Shown piece after piece: positions 1 through 7,805 of a stretch of DNA of 12,341 nt. The stretch comes from Cephalothrix simula. Lineage: Eukaryota; Nemertea; Palaeonemertea; Archinemertea; Cephalotrichidae. The stretch lies in the NCBI GenBank assembly GCA_035591015.1, contig JAXIUW010186515.1, positions 1-12,341 on the forward strand, in the 5' to 3' direction. How positions within the stretch are numbered: position 1 is the first letter of the stretch; every line of letters starts with the position of its first letter. A program made the position numbers and the translations under genes. Below the pieces are notes generated by a model. That model worked only from the letters and a program-made list of their open reading frames with translations, searched no databases and had not been told where the DNA came from.

Positions 1-1129
1 ACTTTCAAAAAATGCTAAATCAATTGCGTAATGGGTAATAAATACTCGGGTGAGCTTCACGCCCCCGGCGTATTTTTCTGACATAATAAAAGACAAGCAG
101 TAATTAGCATTGATTTTTTCGTGATAAATGCCATGACTACTTTAGCAATTTGACTGATGCTACTGCAGGAATATACAGCATCCCATATCCATAAACCAGT
201 ACCCAATTATTCAGTTCTCAGAAGTCAGACATGTTTTAGTCATACACTTTCAAACGACGAGTCAGACAAATATCCAAATGGGAGATAAACTGATAATTAT
301 TTATTGTTAGTTGCTGGGGAAGGTGAGATTTCATGCCATAGTACAGTGATATTTGAATCCGATTATTAAAGATGTGAATTTGTGTGAGAATATTTTTTTC
401 ATTCTGTAATGAAAATTATATAAAAAAGATTAGGGCCTACCCAATAAATATTTATAATTTTAAAAGAAACTTATTGTATGCAGCAGACAATCTCAATACA
501 ATAGAACTTAGTATTTGAGGAATTATGGTAGATAAGGAAAGGATGAGATCACCACGCCAATGCACGATCTAACAGTCCGTTATTGATTTTGACAAAATAA
601 GTGTACTGATATCGTTGAATTTACATGATTCCTTATCAAGTGTCACATTGTCTCATAATTATATTTTGCTCAAAATAAATACCATTTGAGGCAGTCTGAG
701 AAACCCATTTCACGCTCTAATACCGACCTTCGAAAAAATTTATGAATTAACTGGACTGATCGATGACTATTGATTTCTCCTGAATTAATGACCGTGGATA
801 TTAGTTGTAATTCTTATAATTTTTACTAAACCCATATGGCCCATCACACTTTACTCGGTTTCGAACACGTTTCTCCAAAACCGAAGCACCTTTGGGCGTA
901 TTATTGTAATATAGATGTCCCCTATGTTTAAAAAAATGAGAAAATTTAAGATAGTAGAATAACAATTGTCGGTAAACATGAACATGACGAGGATGTTAGT
1001 ACTTAGCATGCTCAATGTTTAGTGAGTTGAAAATGTCTCGTTTTCTTCTGAATTCTAATAAAATTAACCTTCCAAGTGCCAGAATATAGAAAAGTTTAGC
1101 CGAACATATTTTAATAAGCGGTGGTTGGG
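1..1129. other. Intergenic, A+T-rich, no gene seen
   Basis: No open frame of convincing length or composition was found on either strand. There is no recognisable tRNA, rRNA or long repeat. Short A/T runs and scattered small ORFs are what this base composition predicts. It could be intron or intergenic DNA of a neighbouring gene, which the sequence alone cannot decide. Confidence 0.6.
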
Positions 1130-1241
1130 TAAAATAACTTTGACGAAATCGGAATCCCATAGGTTCTCTTAAACTAACTACATAAGTTTATATAGTGGAG
1201 AACCTCAAACCTCGGTCTGATTTTTGATTGAAGTTATTTTA
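1130..1241. mobile_element. Small MITE-like inverted-repeat unit with TA flanks
   Basis: The ends are perfect inverted repeats: TAAAATAACTT at 1130-1140 and AAGTTATTTTA at 1231-1241. A second nested inverted pair, AGGTTCTC at 1161-1168 and GAGAACCT at 1198-1205, lies nearly symmetrically inside. The outermost TA on each side could be a TA target duplication around a 9-bp terminal repeat, as in Tc1/mariner-derived MITEs. It has no coding capacity. The palindrome is seen directly; the mobile origin is inferred from structure alone. The sequence between the paired blocks is only partly complementary, so the unit is probably old. Confidence 0.45.
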
Positions 1242-1825
1242 TTCAAGCTGCTTCCCTATAAATTCCTATTCTTATAAGAATTTTCCTTTTTAGGCTGTAA
1301 GTGTATTCTTGCGCGAATATAGTTTTCCTACTAATTTACTATATTTTCAACCCGATCTAGGATTTCCTATAAGCACAGCATTGCACGTTTTGGCCAGTTG
1401 AAATAATTTGACCTTTTTTAAATATACAAATGTATAACAACTTCTAAAAATATCACAAATGAATTAAAAATGAAAAATGAAAATGAAATGATTTACAAGT
1501 TAGCGGGCTAAATAGCAGTTAATGCCAATAAAGCCTACATGAAAATGTATCAACCGTACAAACCGTACAAAAAAATGTATAAACCTATAACTTTTTTGAC
1601 TACTAAATTTCACTCCTTATGTGAGTTTTTACTTTTAACACCTTTTTCGCTTACAAATGTGAATGGTTCTGTAGATTTTTTCGCTATTATTTATATCTTT
1701 GGACACTATTTTGCCTTTTTCGTTTCTTTTTTATTAACCAGATATTTATTTGGTTAATAATAGACACTGAACTAAGCTGTAAACGGCGGGGAAGATATTA
1801 TGGATATATCCCAGGTTTAAAAGCA
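1242..1825. other. Intergenic, A+T-rich, no gene supported
   Basis: The longest frame here (1539-1757, +) would encode 72 residues with a short Tyr/Lys/Pro repeat at the start and a Phe-rich hydrophobic end. That composition is what T-rich non-coding DNA gives by chance. A short direct repeat of ACCGTACAAA (1551-1570 region) and a perfect hairpin at 1731-1760 are the only structures seen. Confidence 0.55.
1731..1760. repeat. Perfect 10-bp hairpin
   Basis: TTATTAACCA at 1731-1740 is followed by a 10-base spacer and its exact reverse complement TGGTTAATAA at 1751-1760. It lies in A+T-rich DNA with no gene nearby. No function is evident. It could be the terminus of a decayed inverted-repeat element or chance. 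Confidence 0.6.
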
Positions 1826-2211
1826 TTGGACCCCACAAATTTGTTGATTAACTATACACTATACTATCTGTTTTGGTTTTCAAAGAATTTTCACCGAATG
1901 TGAATTTCGCATTCTGAGTACAGCAAAACTGGTTGCAGATAGGTAAAAATGTCAGAAATTTTTGATAGAAATTAACTGAGTGCAAAATTCATAGTTAATG
2001 AGGGTCGAAAATAACACCCTATGAATTCATTTTGATAACGTCATAAAAATGGCGTCTATGACGTCATAGGGTGTTATTTTTATAATCAAAATGCTATTTC
2101 ACCAACCATTGTTATCTGTTACCACTCAAGAATGCGAAATTCACATTTTTGCAGCGACAATTGGTGAAAACTCATTTAAAATCAAAACAGACCAAAGTTT
2201 GTGGAAGACCT
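1826..2211. mobile_element. Hairpin (foldback/MITE-like) element with CRE-containing core
   Basis: The two halves are imperfect reverse complements. The block around 1831-1880 pairs with about 2176-2208. The block at 1902-1918 (GAATTTCGCATTCT) pairs with 2125-2144. In the centre AATAACACCCTATGA at 2010-2024 pairs perfectly with TCATAGGGTGTTATT at 2064-2078. The intervening 2025-2063 contains further GACGTC-type repeats, and a full TGACGTCA palindrome sits at 2059-2066. No ORF of note occurs. The pairing is interrupted by arm-specific insertions (for example about 1843-1867 on the left), which suggests an old non-autonomous element. Target-site duplications were not identified. Confidence 0.6.
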
Positions 2212-2734
2212 TTCCATAAATGTATAGTTTTTCTAGGTTAATGTTACGAATAGCTGACGACTTGGGTGGGGAAGCCCTTTTTGTTGCTCATCCTAAAATT
2301 TTCCGGGCAATTGTCTATGTAACTATAAATTCTAAGCTTTTATGAAAATAATAATCTTCCTATTTCAGAAAACCAGGAAATTTTTGAAATTGTTAGGTTC
2401 AATTATTGCTAATTTGCTGTACGTGTTTTTCCTCATTGATTTAATATCCTTGTATGCATACATCAATTTTTAAAGTGATTTTTTTGTATAGTTACTGTGA
2501 TTTACATACCCTGTTATATATCCTTTTTAGTTCGTCATTTCCGATATCCGACATATTTTACACTTATAGCAACGTTTCCTTGCTCAAGTAGACGCAAGGC
2601 GGGAAGATTTTTTTAAATGGATGATTTCATCATTATTGGCACACGTTAAAAAAGTGCATCTGAAAAATGGAGATAAGCAATTTGGTTTGGCCCATATATT
2701 TGATGACTGATTCTAATGGTAAGTGGTAATTTAC
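2212..2734. other. Intergenic, no gene seen
   Basis: A+T-rich DNA with T-rich tracts. No convincing open frame, RNA gene or repeat was recognised on either strand. Confidence 0.5.
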
Positions 2735-3345
2735 ATATCATCCGGGGGGCTTGTCAGTCAAGCTCATACGACGGGCGTCAGATTGTTGAAATCTGGGTCT
2801 GACACCCGCCACCCGAAAAATCTGATATTTGATGAAGTTATCCGACACCGCCCTGGGGACCACCCCATTTTGATCAATTTATCTGACTAAAAATGTTATA
2901 TTATCTGACGTCGACCTGCTACACCACCTACCCAAATTATCTGACATGAAACTTGTAACAAGTGGTAACAATTTTCAAGACCACCCAATTTATTTGACGT
3001 AATTTAAATTTGCGTGCCACTTGCCATTGACACCAGCCAATTTTGCTCAAGTATTTAACATAATCTGACGTACAGATAAATACATGTATAACATCAGTAA
3101 TTTTTGAACACCACCCAATTTAACTGCATTCGCATAAATTTTGGATAGAAATTTATTGACACCACCCAAATTATTCAGATCACGTCAGATAATGTACTTG
3201 GCAAATCTTCCAGAACACCATCCACTTTATCTGACGTCAGATTAAATTTAGGGCAAATCCCACCCAATTAATCTGACGTCAGATTAAATTTTGGGCATGA
3301 TTTCTATGACACCACCAATTGATCTGACATGTCATTTAATTTTTT
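2735..3345. repeat. Degenerate tandem repeat (CACCACCCAATTTATCTGACGT-like units)
   Basis: A loosely repeated motif recurs about every 40-70 bases. It consists of a CACCACCC-type block, AATTTATCTGAC, then a GTCAGATTAAATTT-type block. Recognisable copies occur near 2866-2886, 2925-2946, 2980-3000, 3108-3125, 3160-3195, 3219-3255, 3260-3297 and 3310-3330. The copies near 3230-3255 and 3271-3297 are nearly identical, 42 bases apart, and each carries the palindrome ATCTGACGTCAGAT (first base T in the upstream copy's flank). Copies to the left are increasingly diverged. It is a minisatellite-like array with no coding signal. The boundaries are approximate. Confidence 0.7.
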
Positions 3346-4089
3346 ATCAGAAGATAAAATCTTTATTATGTTCTATTATTTTTTGGAAATTAATGTTCCA
3401 ATTTAGGCGTATCCCAAAGAATCAGTAAAAAAAGGTCATTGTGTAAAGAAAAATTAATGTACTTATTTTTTCAGGAACATTCGTCATTTCTTTGATTAGT
3501 TATATTCCCATTCGAGACGAAAGCCAACACCACCATCTTGCTAGAGCTTGCATTAATGGTGGAGTAGACACAAGATCAGACAACCTATATTTACAAGGCA
3601 GTTAAGGTGCATTAAAGTACAGAAACTTTTGCGACTGCACAGGCGATATTTATGCTGAAAGCGTAAAATAATAAGTTTTTAAGTGCTAATGGAATAATGG
3701 CACCAGGAAAGTTAAACAGCTTTATTTATGCCCACACCACTTTCCACCGAGTGCGACGTGGTCCATTCAAGGAAATACAACTGAAGCTATTTCTTACCAG
3801 ATTATCTCAGGAATCGTCTTGGTTTTGAAATTTGAAATTCATGGATATCAAATGGAATCTAATTTTGACTAATTTTAATTACTTATGATTTTATGTATAT
3901 TGATCACTATATTTCATTTAAAAAATGGAACACCGTTATTATAATTTAAAATTATTATCTGATCTGTGTAAGTGCATTGTAAGGTAAGACTCTATTTACC
4001 ACACAAGCTCAAAATATACCGTAATCTCAATACATGTAATTTAGATCTAGAATGTAGAACTGGAATTGTATTTATATTTGTATTACATT
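3346..4089. other. Intergenic, no gene seen
   Basis: No supported coding region or RNA gene. A short inverted pair, CCACCAT and ATGGTGG near 3528-3562, was noted but is too short to interpret. The region before 4090 is A+T-rich. Confidence 0.5.
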
Positions 4090-4824
4090 AGACGAATGGG
4101 TGGAAAAATTGGACGAGGCACAGTGAAATGTAAACATTTCGCCCCCCCCCCGTCGAGATCTTCTAGAAGGGGCATCGGAACCCCTTTACCTATACATTTT
4201 TGGAAAGAGCATGATATACAACATGGAAGGGTTTTTAAATTTTTGTCCCACTGGTGCAAAATGTGCAAAAAATTCGAAAATTGACCTAAGTCCCACTTTT
4301 ATTGGTCGGATGTTATGTTAGGGAACCCCTCGAATCGTTCGGGTAAGACCGAAACTAGCTGCATTAGGGTTTTTGGTATAGCAAGCATACTAAATGACGC
4401 AAGTCTTGGGTTCCTAATATGTCACCCGTGGGGGTCGGTCAAAATATGAGCCTTGAAATAAAATGATCCAGAGATGACAATTTTGCACCTAGGAACACTG
4501 TATTTGGGTAATTGGGTACGTTTGATAATGATATACCAAACAACATATTGCAGTTAGTTTTGGTCTAGCCTGAACGATTCGGGATGTTCCCTTAACATCC
4601 GACCATTAAAAGTGGGACTTAATCTATTTTCTAATTTTTTGCACATTTTGCGCCACCACTCCCAACCAGGCGGGACAAAAAATCCCATGGTGTGTAACTT
4701 TTCATGCTCTTTCCAAAATTGTATAGGGTTAAGGGGTTCCGATGCCCCTTCTAGGAGATCTCGACGGAGGGCCTAAATTTTTATATTTCACGTAGGCCTG
4801 ATTTCACGGACGAGCCTCATTTGT
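4090..4824. mobile_element. Foldback element 1, near-complete hairpin
   Basis: The left arm (about 4116-4363) is the imperfect reverse complement of the right arm (about 4549-4798). Paired blocks include GTCGAGATCT, the GGGGCATCGGAACCCC block, TTTGGAAAGAGCATG, GCAAAATGTGCAAAAAATT, AGTCCCACTTTTA with GGTCGGATGTTA, and GAATCGTTC. Weaker pairing continues inward towards 4420 and 4490, leaving only a ~60-base unpaired centre. Outer ends near 4090 (GAATGGGTGG) and 4824 (CATTTGT) resemble the ends of the second element downstream. A 10-base C run at 4142-4151 lies in the left arm only. The two small ORFs inside it read opposite strands of the arm and are artefacts. No transposase is visible, so it is presumably non-autonomous. 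Confidence 0.75.
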
Positions 4825-4846
4825 TTCGTATATAAATTGATACGAA

Positions 4847-4977
4847 GGAAGATTAAGACCCCGAGAGCACTCGGCGGACCCAGGGATCGAACCCGCGCCC
4901 TTCAGATATTCAGAGACTGAAGGACTACACGTTAGACCGCTCGGCTAGCACGACTCTACAAAAGGTTTCAATCTTCC
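4847..4977 (-). mobile_element. tRNA-derived unit (SINE-like head or tRNA pseudogene), minus strand
   Basis: On the minus strand 4954-4873 reads like a class-II (Leu/Ser-type) tRNA. The A-box-like TAGCCGAGCGG starts where tRNA position 8 should be, and the B-box-like GGTTCGATCC follows with about 10 extra bases, as a long variable arm would give. The T stem has one mismatch. The acceptor stem has two mismatches and one wobble. The anticodon arm is replaced by a 7-bp stem, CCTTCAG/CTGAAGG with an 11-base loop, so a working tRNA is unlikely. The internal pol III promoter boxes are well preserved. GGAAGATTAAGACC (4847-4860) and GGTTTCAATCTTCC (4964-4977) form an imperfect inverted pair around it. 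No clear tail or target duplication was found, so SINE status is inferred. Confidence 0.55.
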
Positions 4978-5016
4978 AAGTTATTTGAACGTAACTCGGA
5001 ATGTACCAATTTTAGA

Positions 5017-5623
5017 ATGTACACAAATGGATGGAAAAATTTGTTAAGACATGGCTTGATGTTAGTTACCCCCTCCCCCAGGGTTTATCATATTAGTGGT
5101 ATAGGAACCCCTATAACCTATATATTATTTGGAAAGGGAATGCAAAAGGGTGGTATCAAAAAATAGCCGATAATCGGCAATATTTTTTTCGGATTTGTAG
5201 CAAACAGGAAAATATGAACTTCTATAAAGTATACATCCATGGAAATAGGGCATTTAAAATGCAGTGAAATGTTTAAAAAAATGTTAAAAATCAAAAAGAC
5301 ATTTTTAGCCACCGTTTTTCACCAGGTGGTGGTAAGGACATGAAACATCACAATTTAACTGAATTTTATATGTATGGGGGTTCCTATTTGTCTGTTTGCC
5401 TAAAATCCAAAAAATTAATAATTTTCTGATTTTCGGACATTTCTTTTGGATATTTTTAACAACCACCCTCCACCATGTGGTGGTAGGGACATAAAACTAC
5501 TAAGATTTTAATCCCTTTTGGCATGGTGGGGGTTCCTATGCCGCTAATGAGAAACCCTTTGGGGGGCCGGTAGCTAACATCAAGCCATGCCTTAACCAAT
5601 TTTTCCATCCATTTGTGTAGTGT
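5017..5623. mobile_element. Foldback element 2, related to element 1
   Basis: The outer arms at about 5019-5110 and 5530-5622 are strong reverse complements. They share ACACAAATGGATGGAAAAAT, the GGCATGGCTTGATGTTAG-type block and a GGAACCCC block. A second, weaker inverted pair lies inside (about 5160-5215 with 5388-5440), so much of the element can fold. The left arm's GGAACCCCTATAACCTAT and TTTGGAAAGGGAATG blocks match the equivalent positions in the upstream element, and both share an AATGGRTGGAAAAATT terminus. This makes them members of one family. An internal direct duplication (5308-5395 and 5458-5540) has enlarged the right half. The minus-strand 64-aa frame (5118-5312) lies in this repeat and is not a gene. 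Confidence 0.75.
5308..5540 (+). repeat. Internal direct duplication within foldback element 2
   Basis: The segment 5308-5395 begins with CCACC...GGTGGTGGTAAGGACAT and ends in GGGGGTTCCTAT. It is repeated with divergence at 5458-5540, where the copy reads CCACC...GTGGTGGTAGGGACAT and ends in the same GGGGGTTCCTAT. The period is about 150 bases. Each copy opens with its own short CCACC/GGTGG hairpin. Confidence 0.6.
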
Positions 5624-6167
5624 AATTTTAAATTACAAGTATTTTCTATTATCTTATAAATTTTTATAAATTTAATTCAGTAACATTTGGGTTAATAATA
5701 AAATTAATAAAAATGAATGAAACTAAAAATTGAGTGACTCACAGCTTTATAAAACTTTCCAAGAAGTGACCGACAAGGTGATTTAACTAAGTAACCTTTG
5801 TAATAGTCTAGTCACATGTAGAATATCTTGAATTAATTATACATGTATGATCTTATATACAACATGTTATTTTTACTATTTTTAAATTCATTTGGCTTAA
5901 GTTGAAGGATCTATAGGCCTAATTTTTTCCTAAGCATAGTGACAAGTTATTTTATTATTAGGAAGGATCTTGAGTTTTATTTTTTCAAAAAAAAAAGATA
6001 CATTTTTTACTACTTCCGGTTCCAAATTAGATCAAATAATAGCGACCCCGGCGTCAAATGTCCGCCATATAGGGCTGGAAAGTTGGGACAAAGTGCATCT
6101 TCACTAAGTTACAGGTTTACAATTTGTGTGAGGGGAACCCCTGACCGGGTTACCGCAAATTCGGAGA
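5624..6167. other. Intergenic or upstream intronic DNA of profilin, no gene supported
   Basis: A 99-codon frame (5939-6238, +) is the longest non-profilin frame in the window. Its first third is Phe/Tyr/Lys-rich low-complexity sequence, and its last part lies in an inverted repeat also present at 6685-6730. It is therefore more likely a chance frame. The block 6040-6200 is visibly richer in G+C than its surroundings. It could hold a promoter or upstream non-coding exon of profilin, but I see no definite TATA box or splice donor to fix one. Confidence 0.45.
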
Positions 6168-6730
6168 GAACTTGGGCTGACATCCCCTTATTTCGCCCAC
6201 TAGATTTTCCAAAAATAAATCTGCTTCAAATTGCCTAAAACTCCGTAAATAAGACGTATGTAGTCTAAATTTTTAAAGTTCGAGAATATTTTTTCATTTA
6301 AGCAAATATTTTTTGCTACAGGAGTAAGTATAGTCTATCCTCCGTGTACAAATTAATAGGGATTCAAAACTATCCTGATAAAGTATGTTGCCGGTCGGTC
6401 CACACAATGGAACTTTCTCAGTCATCAGATGATGGTAATAGCTTTCCCTTACCAAAAAATTTTGATGCTGAGACATGGGCGTCATACTTAAAAAATGGTT
6501 AATTACTCTTCTATTCAATAATCATGCAATAATATTGGTTTAATAAACCTAATTATCACAATCGTGTCAATTTATTGCACAATTCTATTGAAATCAATGA
6601 AGTAAATAATATTGTTTTGTGCCTGTGATATTGATGATCATTAATTAGTGACACCATAAAACGTAAACTTGTGTCAAACAAAGTGGAAAAGGCTTAAGTG
6701 GGCTAAATCAGGGGAAGTCAGCCCAAGTTC
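6168..6730. repeat. ~45-bp inverted repeat pair 5' of the profilin exon
   Basis: Bases 6168-6210 read GAACTTGGGCTGACATCCCC followed by TTATTTCGCCCACTAGATTTTCC. They are the imperfect reverse complement of 6685-6730, which ends in GGGGAAGTCAGCCCAAGTTC. Outside and inside the arms similarity stops abruptly. The two arms could be termini of a 563-bp inverted-repeat element or two copies of a short dispersed repeat. The right arm lies about 80 bases before the profilin splice acceptor, inside the presumed intron. The sequence between the arms has no convincing coding frame; the minus-strand 74-codon frame there is taken as chance. Confidence 0.65.
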
Positions 6731-6778
6731 TTTTTTTGCACCCTTTGGGGGATGAAATGGTCCATGTGTTTTAAGATC

Positions 6779-6808
6779 TTTTAACCTATTTAATTTTATA
6801 TTTTGCAG
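6779..6808 (+). other. Predicted 3' splice site of a profilin 5'-UTR intron
   Basis: A T-rich tract ends in TTTTGCAG at 6801-6808, and a TTTAAC branch-point-like sequence lies about 25 bases earlier. The splice site would leave only 11 bases of exon before the ATG at 6820. This is the typical layout for a gene whose 5' untranslated region is split by an intron. No matching donor or first exon can be fixed in the upstream sequence. Confidence 0.65.
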
Positions 6809-6819
6809 GAAATTACATC

Positions 6820-7242
6820 ATGTCTTGGGATGGTTATATTGATAACCTTATTGCTCAAACAAAAGATGCTTCGGGTAGTCAACACTGCGACAAAGCATGC
6901 ATTATTGGAATTGATGGAGGCGCACCGTGGACAACAGCTGGCCACGCTAATGCCTTAAAATTAGTTGGGCAGGAGGGCGCAAACATTGCAAAATGTTTTA
7001 AGTCAAAGGATTTTACACCTTTTATGGCAAGCGGTATTCACCTAGAAGAAACTAAATACCAGTTTTTACGAGAGGAAGATGGAAAAGTTGTATTTGGAAA
7101 AAAGAAGGATTTTGGCGCGATAACAATGCAAGCGTCTAAAACAGCCATTGTCATTGCGCACACCGCTGAGGGGTGTCAACAGGGAAATACAAATAAAGGC
7201 ACTGCTGTCATAGCGGATTATCTGGAGAGTCTTGGAATGTAA
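6820..7242 (+). CDS. PFN: Profilin, actin-monomer-binding protein
   Basis: This is an intact 140-residue profilin, the usual size for animal profilins. It is cytosolic, with no signal peptide or membrane segment. Profilins bind G-actin, promote ADP/ATP exchange, deliver actin to formins and Ena/VASP through poly-proline, and bind phosphoinositides. The N-terminal MSWDGYIDNL carries the family's Trp3 and Tyr6. The central IGIDGGAPWTTAGH supplies the second aromatic (Trp37). KTAIVIAH near residues 107-114 lies in the actin-facing part. The C-terminal helix (IADYLESLGM) carries Tyr134 and Leu135/138 of the poly-proline face. From memory, its closest relatives are sea-urchin profilins. The ATG is chosen because the protein starts exactly as the family does, 11 bases after a splice acceptor. 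The frame has no intron, and base composition is richer in G+C than the flanks. A retrocopy is possible but unlikely given the upstream acceptor. Confidence 0.97.
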   Translation: MSWDGYIDNLIAQTKDASGSQHCDKACIIGIDGGAPWTTAGHANALKLVGQEGANIAKCFKSKDFTPFMASGIHLEETKYQFLREEDGKVVFGKKKDFGAITMQASKTAIVIAHTAEGCQQGNTNKGTAVIADYLESLGM

Positions 7243-7800
7243 CATATTTTTTAGTATTAACTAATTTGAACTACGGCAAATATATGACGCAATTTTAGAT
7301 AAAAAAATTACATATATTTAAAAAAAATTAAAGCTTCGCTATTAATTTTTTCAAATTTCGTTCAAAAATGGAATTCTGTAAAATTTTGCATTCTGATAAA
7401 ATGCGCTGTGACATAAGACTTTAAATTTACAACATTGAATCTAAAAGAAATTAGATTAACGAAATCTCCATTATTTAGATCTTAACTATAATCTATAAAC
7501 TATAATCTGAAAAGTCATAAACTATATTATTGAAATTATATTTATATAGGTTTATAGGCTTTCATTATTTTTATTTTTGTGACAACAAGAACAATTTATT
7601 ATACAATTATTGTACTATGATATTCAAAATGTCTTATTACCTTAGTTAACGTGTGGTAAATATTTTCTATTAAAAAGGCCTTAGGTTTATACTTTCGGCG
7701 CTTAGAAATCTCAATTTATATTAATCAATTTATATCCTCTAAACTGGTCTAAACCATCGTTTCTGAAATACAGGTATGAGGGCCCTGATGCATGTTATTA
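7243..7800. other. Profilin 3' UTR and downstream flank
   Basis: A+T-rich sequence without an open frame of note. A short imperfect tandem (ACTATAATCT-type, period about 14) occurs near 7485-7515. Part of this stretch is presumably the profilin 3' untranslated region, whose end is not determinable here. Confidence 0.5.
7327..7332 (+). terminator. Candidate polyadenylation signal (ATTAAA) of profilin
   Basis: ATTAAA, the common variant hexamer, lies 85 bases after the stop codon in an A-rich stretch. A second ATTAAA occurs at 7669-7674. No canonical AATAAA was noticed in the 400 bases after the gene. In DNA this rich in A and T such hexamers arise often by chance, so which one is used is unknown. 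Confidence 0.3.
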
Positions 7801-7805
7801 GCTTC

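Noticed and set aside
1539-1757. 72-codon plus-strand frame with a hydrophobic C-terminal half
   Set aside because: The Phe/Leu-rich translation is typical of T-rich non-coding DNA. There is no family resemblance or supporting signal.
2735-3345. CRISPR-like array
   Set aside because: The repeats are degenerate with unequal spacing, there are no unique spacers of constant length, and the context is an animal genome. It is a minisatellite-like array.
4066-4284. 72-codon plus-strand and 61-codon minus-strand frames
   Set aside because: Both lie in the left arm of foldback element 1, and one reads through the poly-C run. They are opposite readings of a repeat.
4873-4954. Functional tRNA-Leu or tRNA-Ser gene
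   Set aside because: Two acceptor mismatches, a D stem that does not pair well and no regular 7-base anticodon loop make a working tRNA unlikely.
5118-5312. 64-codon minus-strand frame
   Set aside because: It is inside foldback element 2, Phe/Ile-rich and without recognisable protein features.
6065-6074. CCATATAGGG as a serum-response (CArG) site for profilin
   Set aside because: It has one mismatch to CC(A/T)6GG, its distance to the transcription start is unknown, and a single near-match in this much DNA is not evidence.
5939-6238. 99-codon plus-strand frame, the second longest in the window
   Set aside because: The start is low-complexity Phe/Tyr/Lys and the end overlaps an inverted repeat present again at 6685-6730. 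Only the middle (about 6040-6160) looks protein-like, and I recognise no family.
6294-6518. 74-codon minus-strand frame
   Set aside because: It lies between the inverted arms upstream of profilin, with no recognisable motif or splice context.
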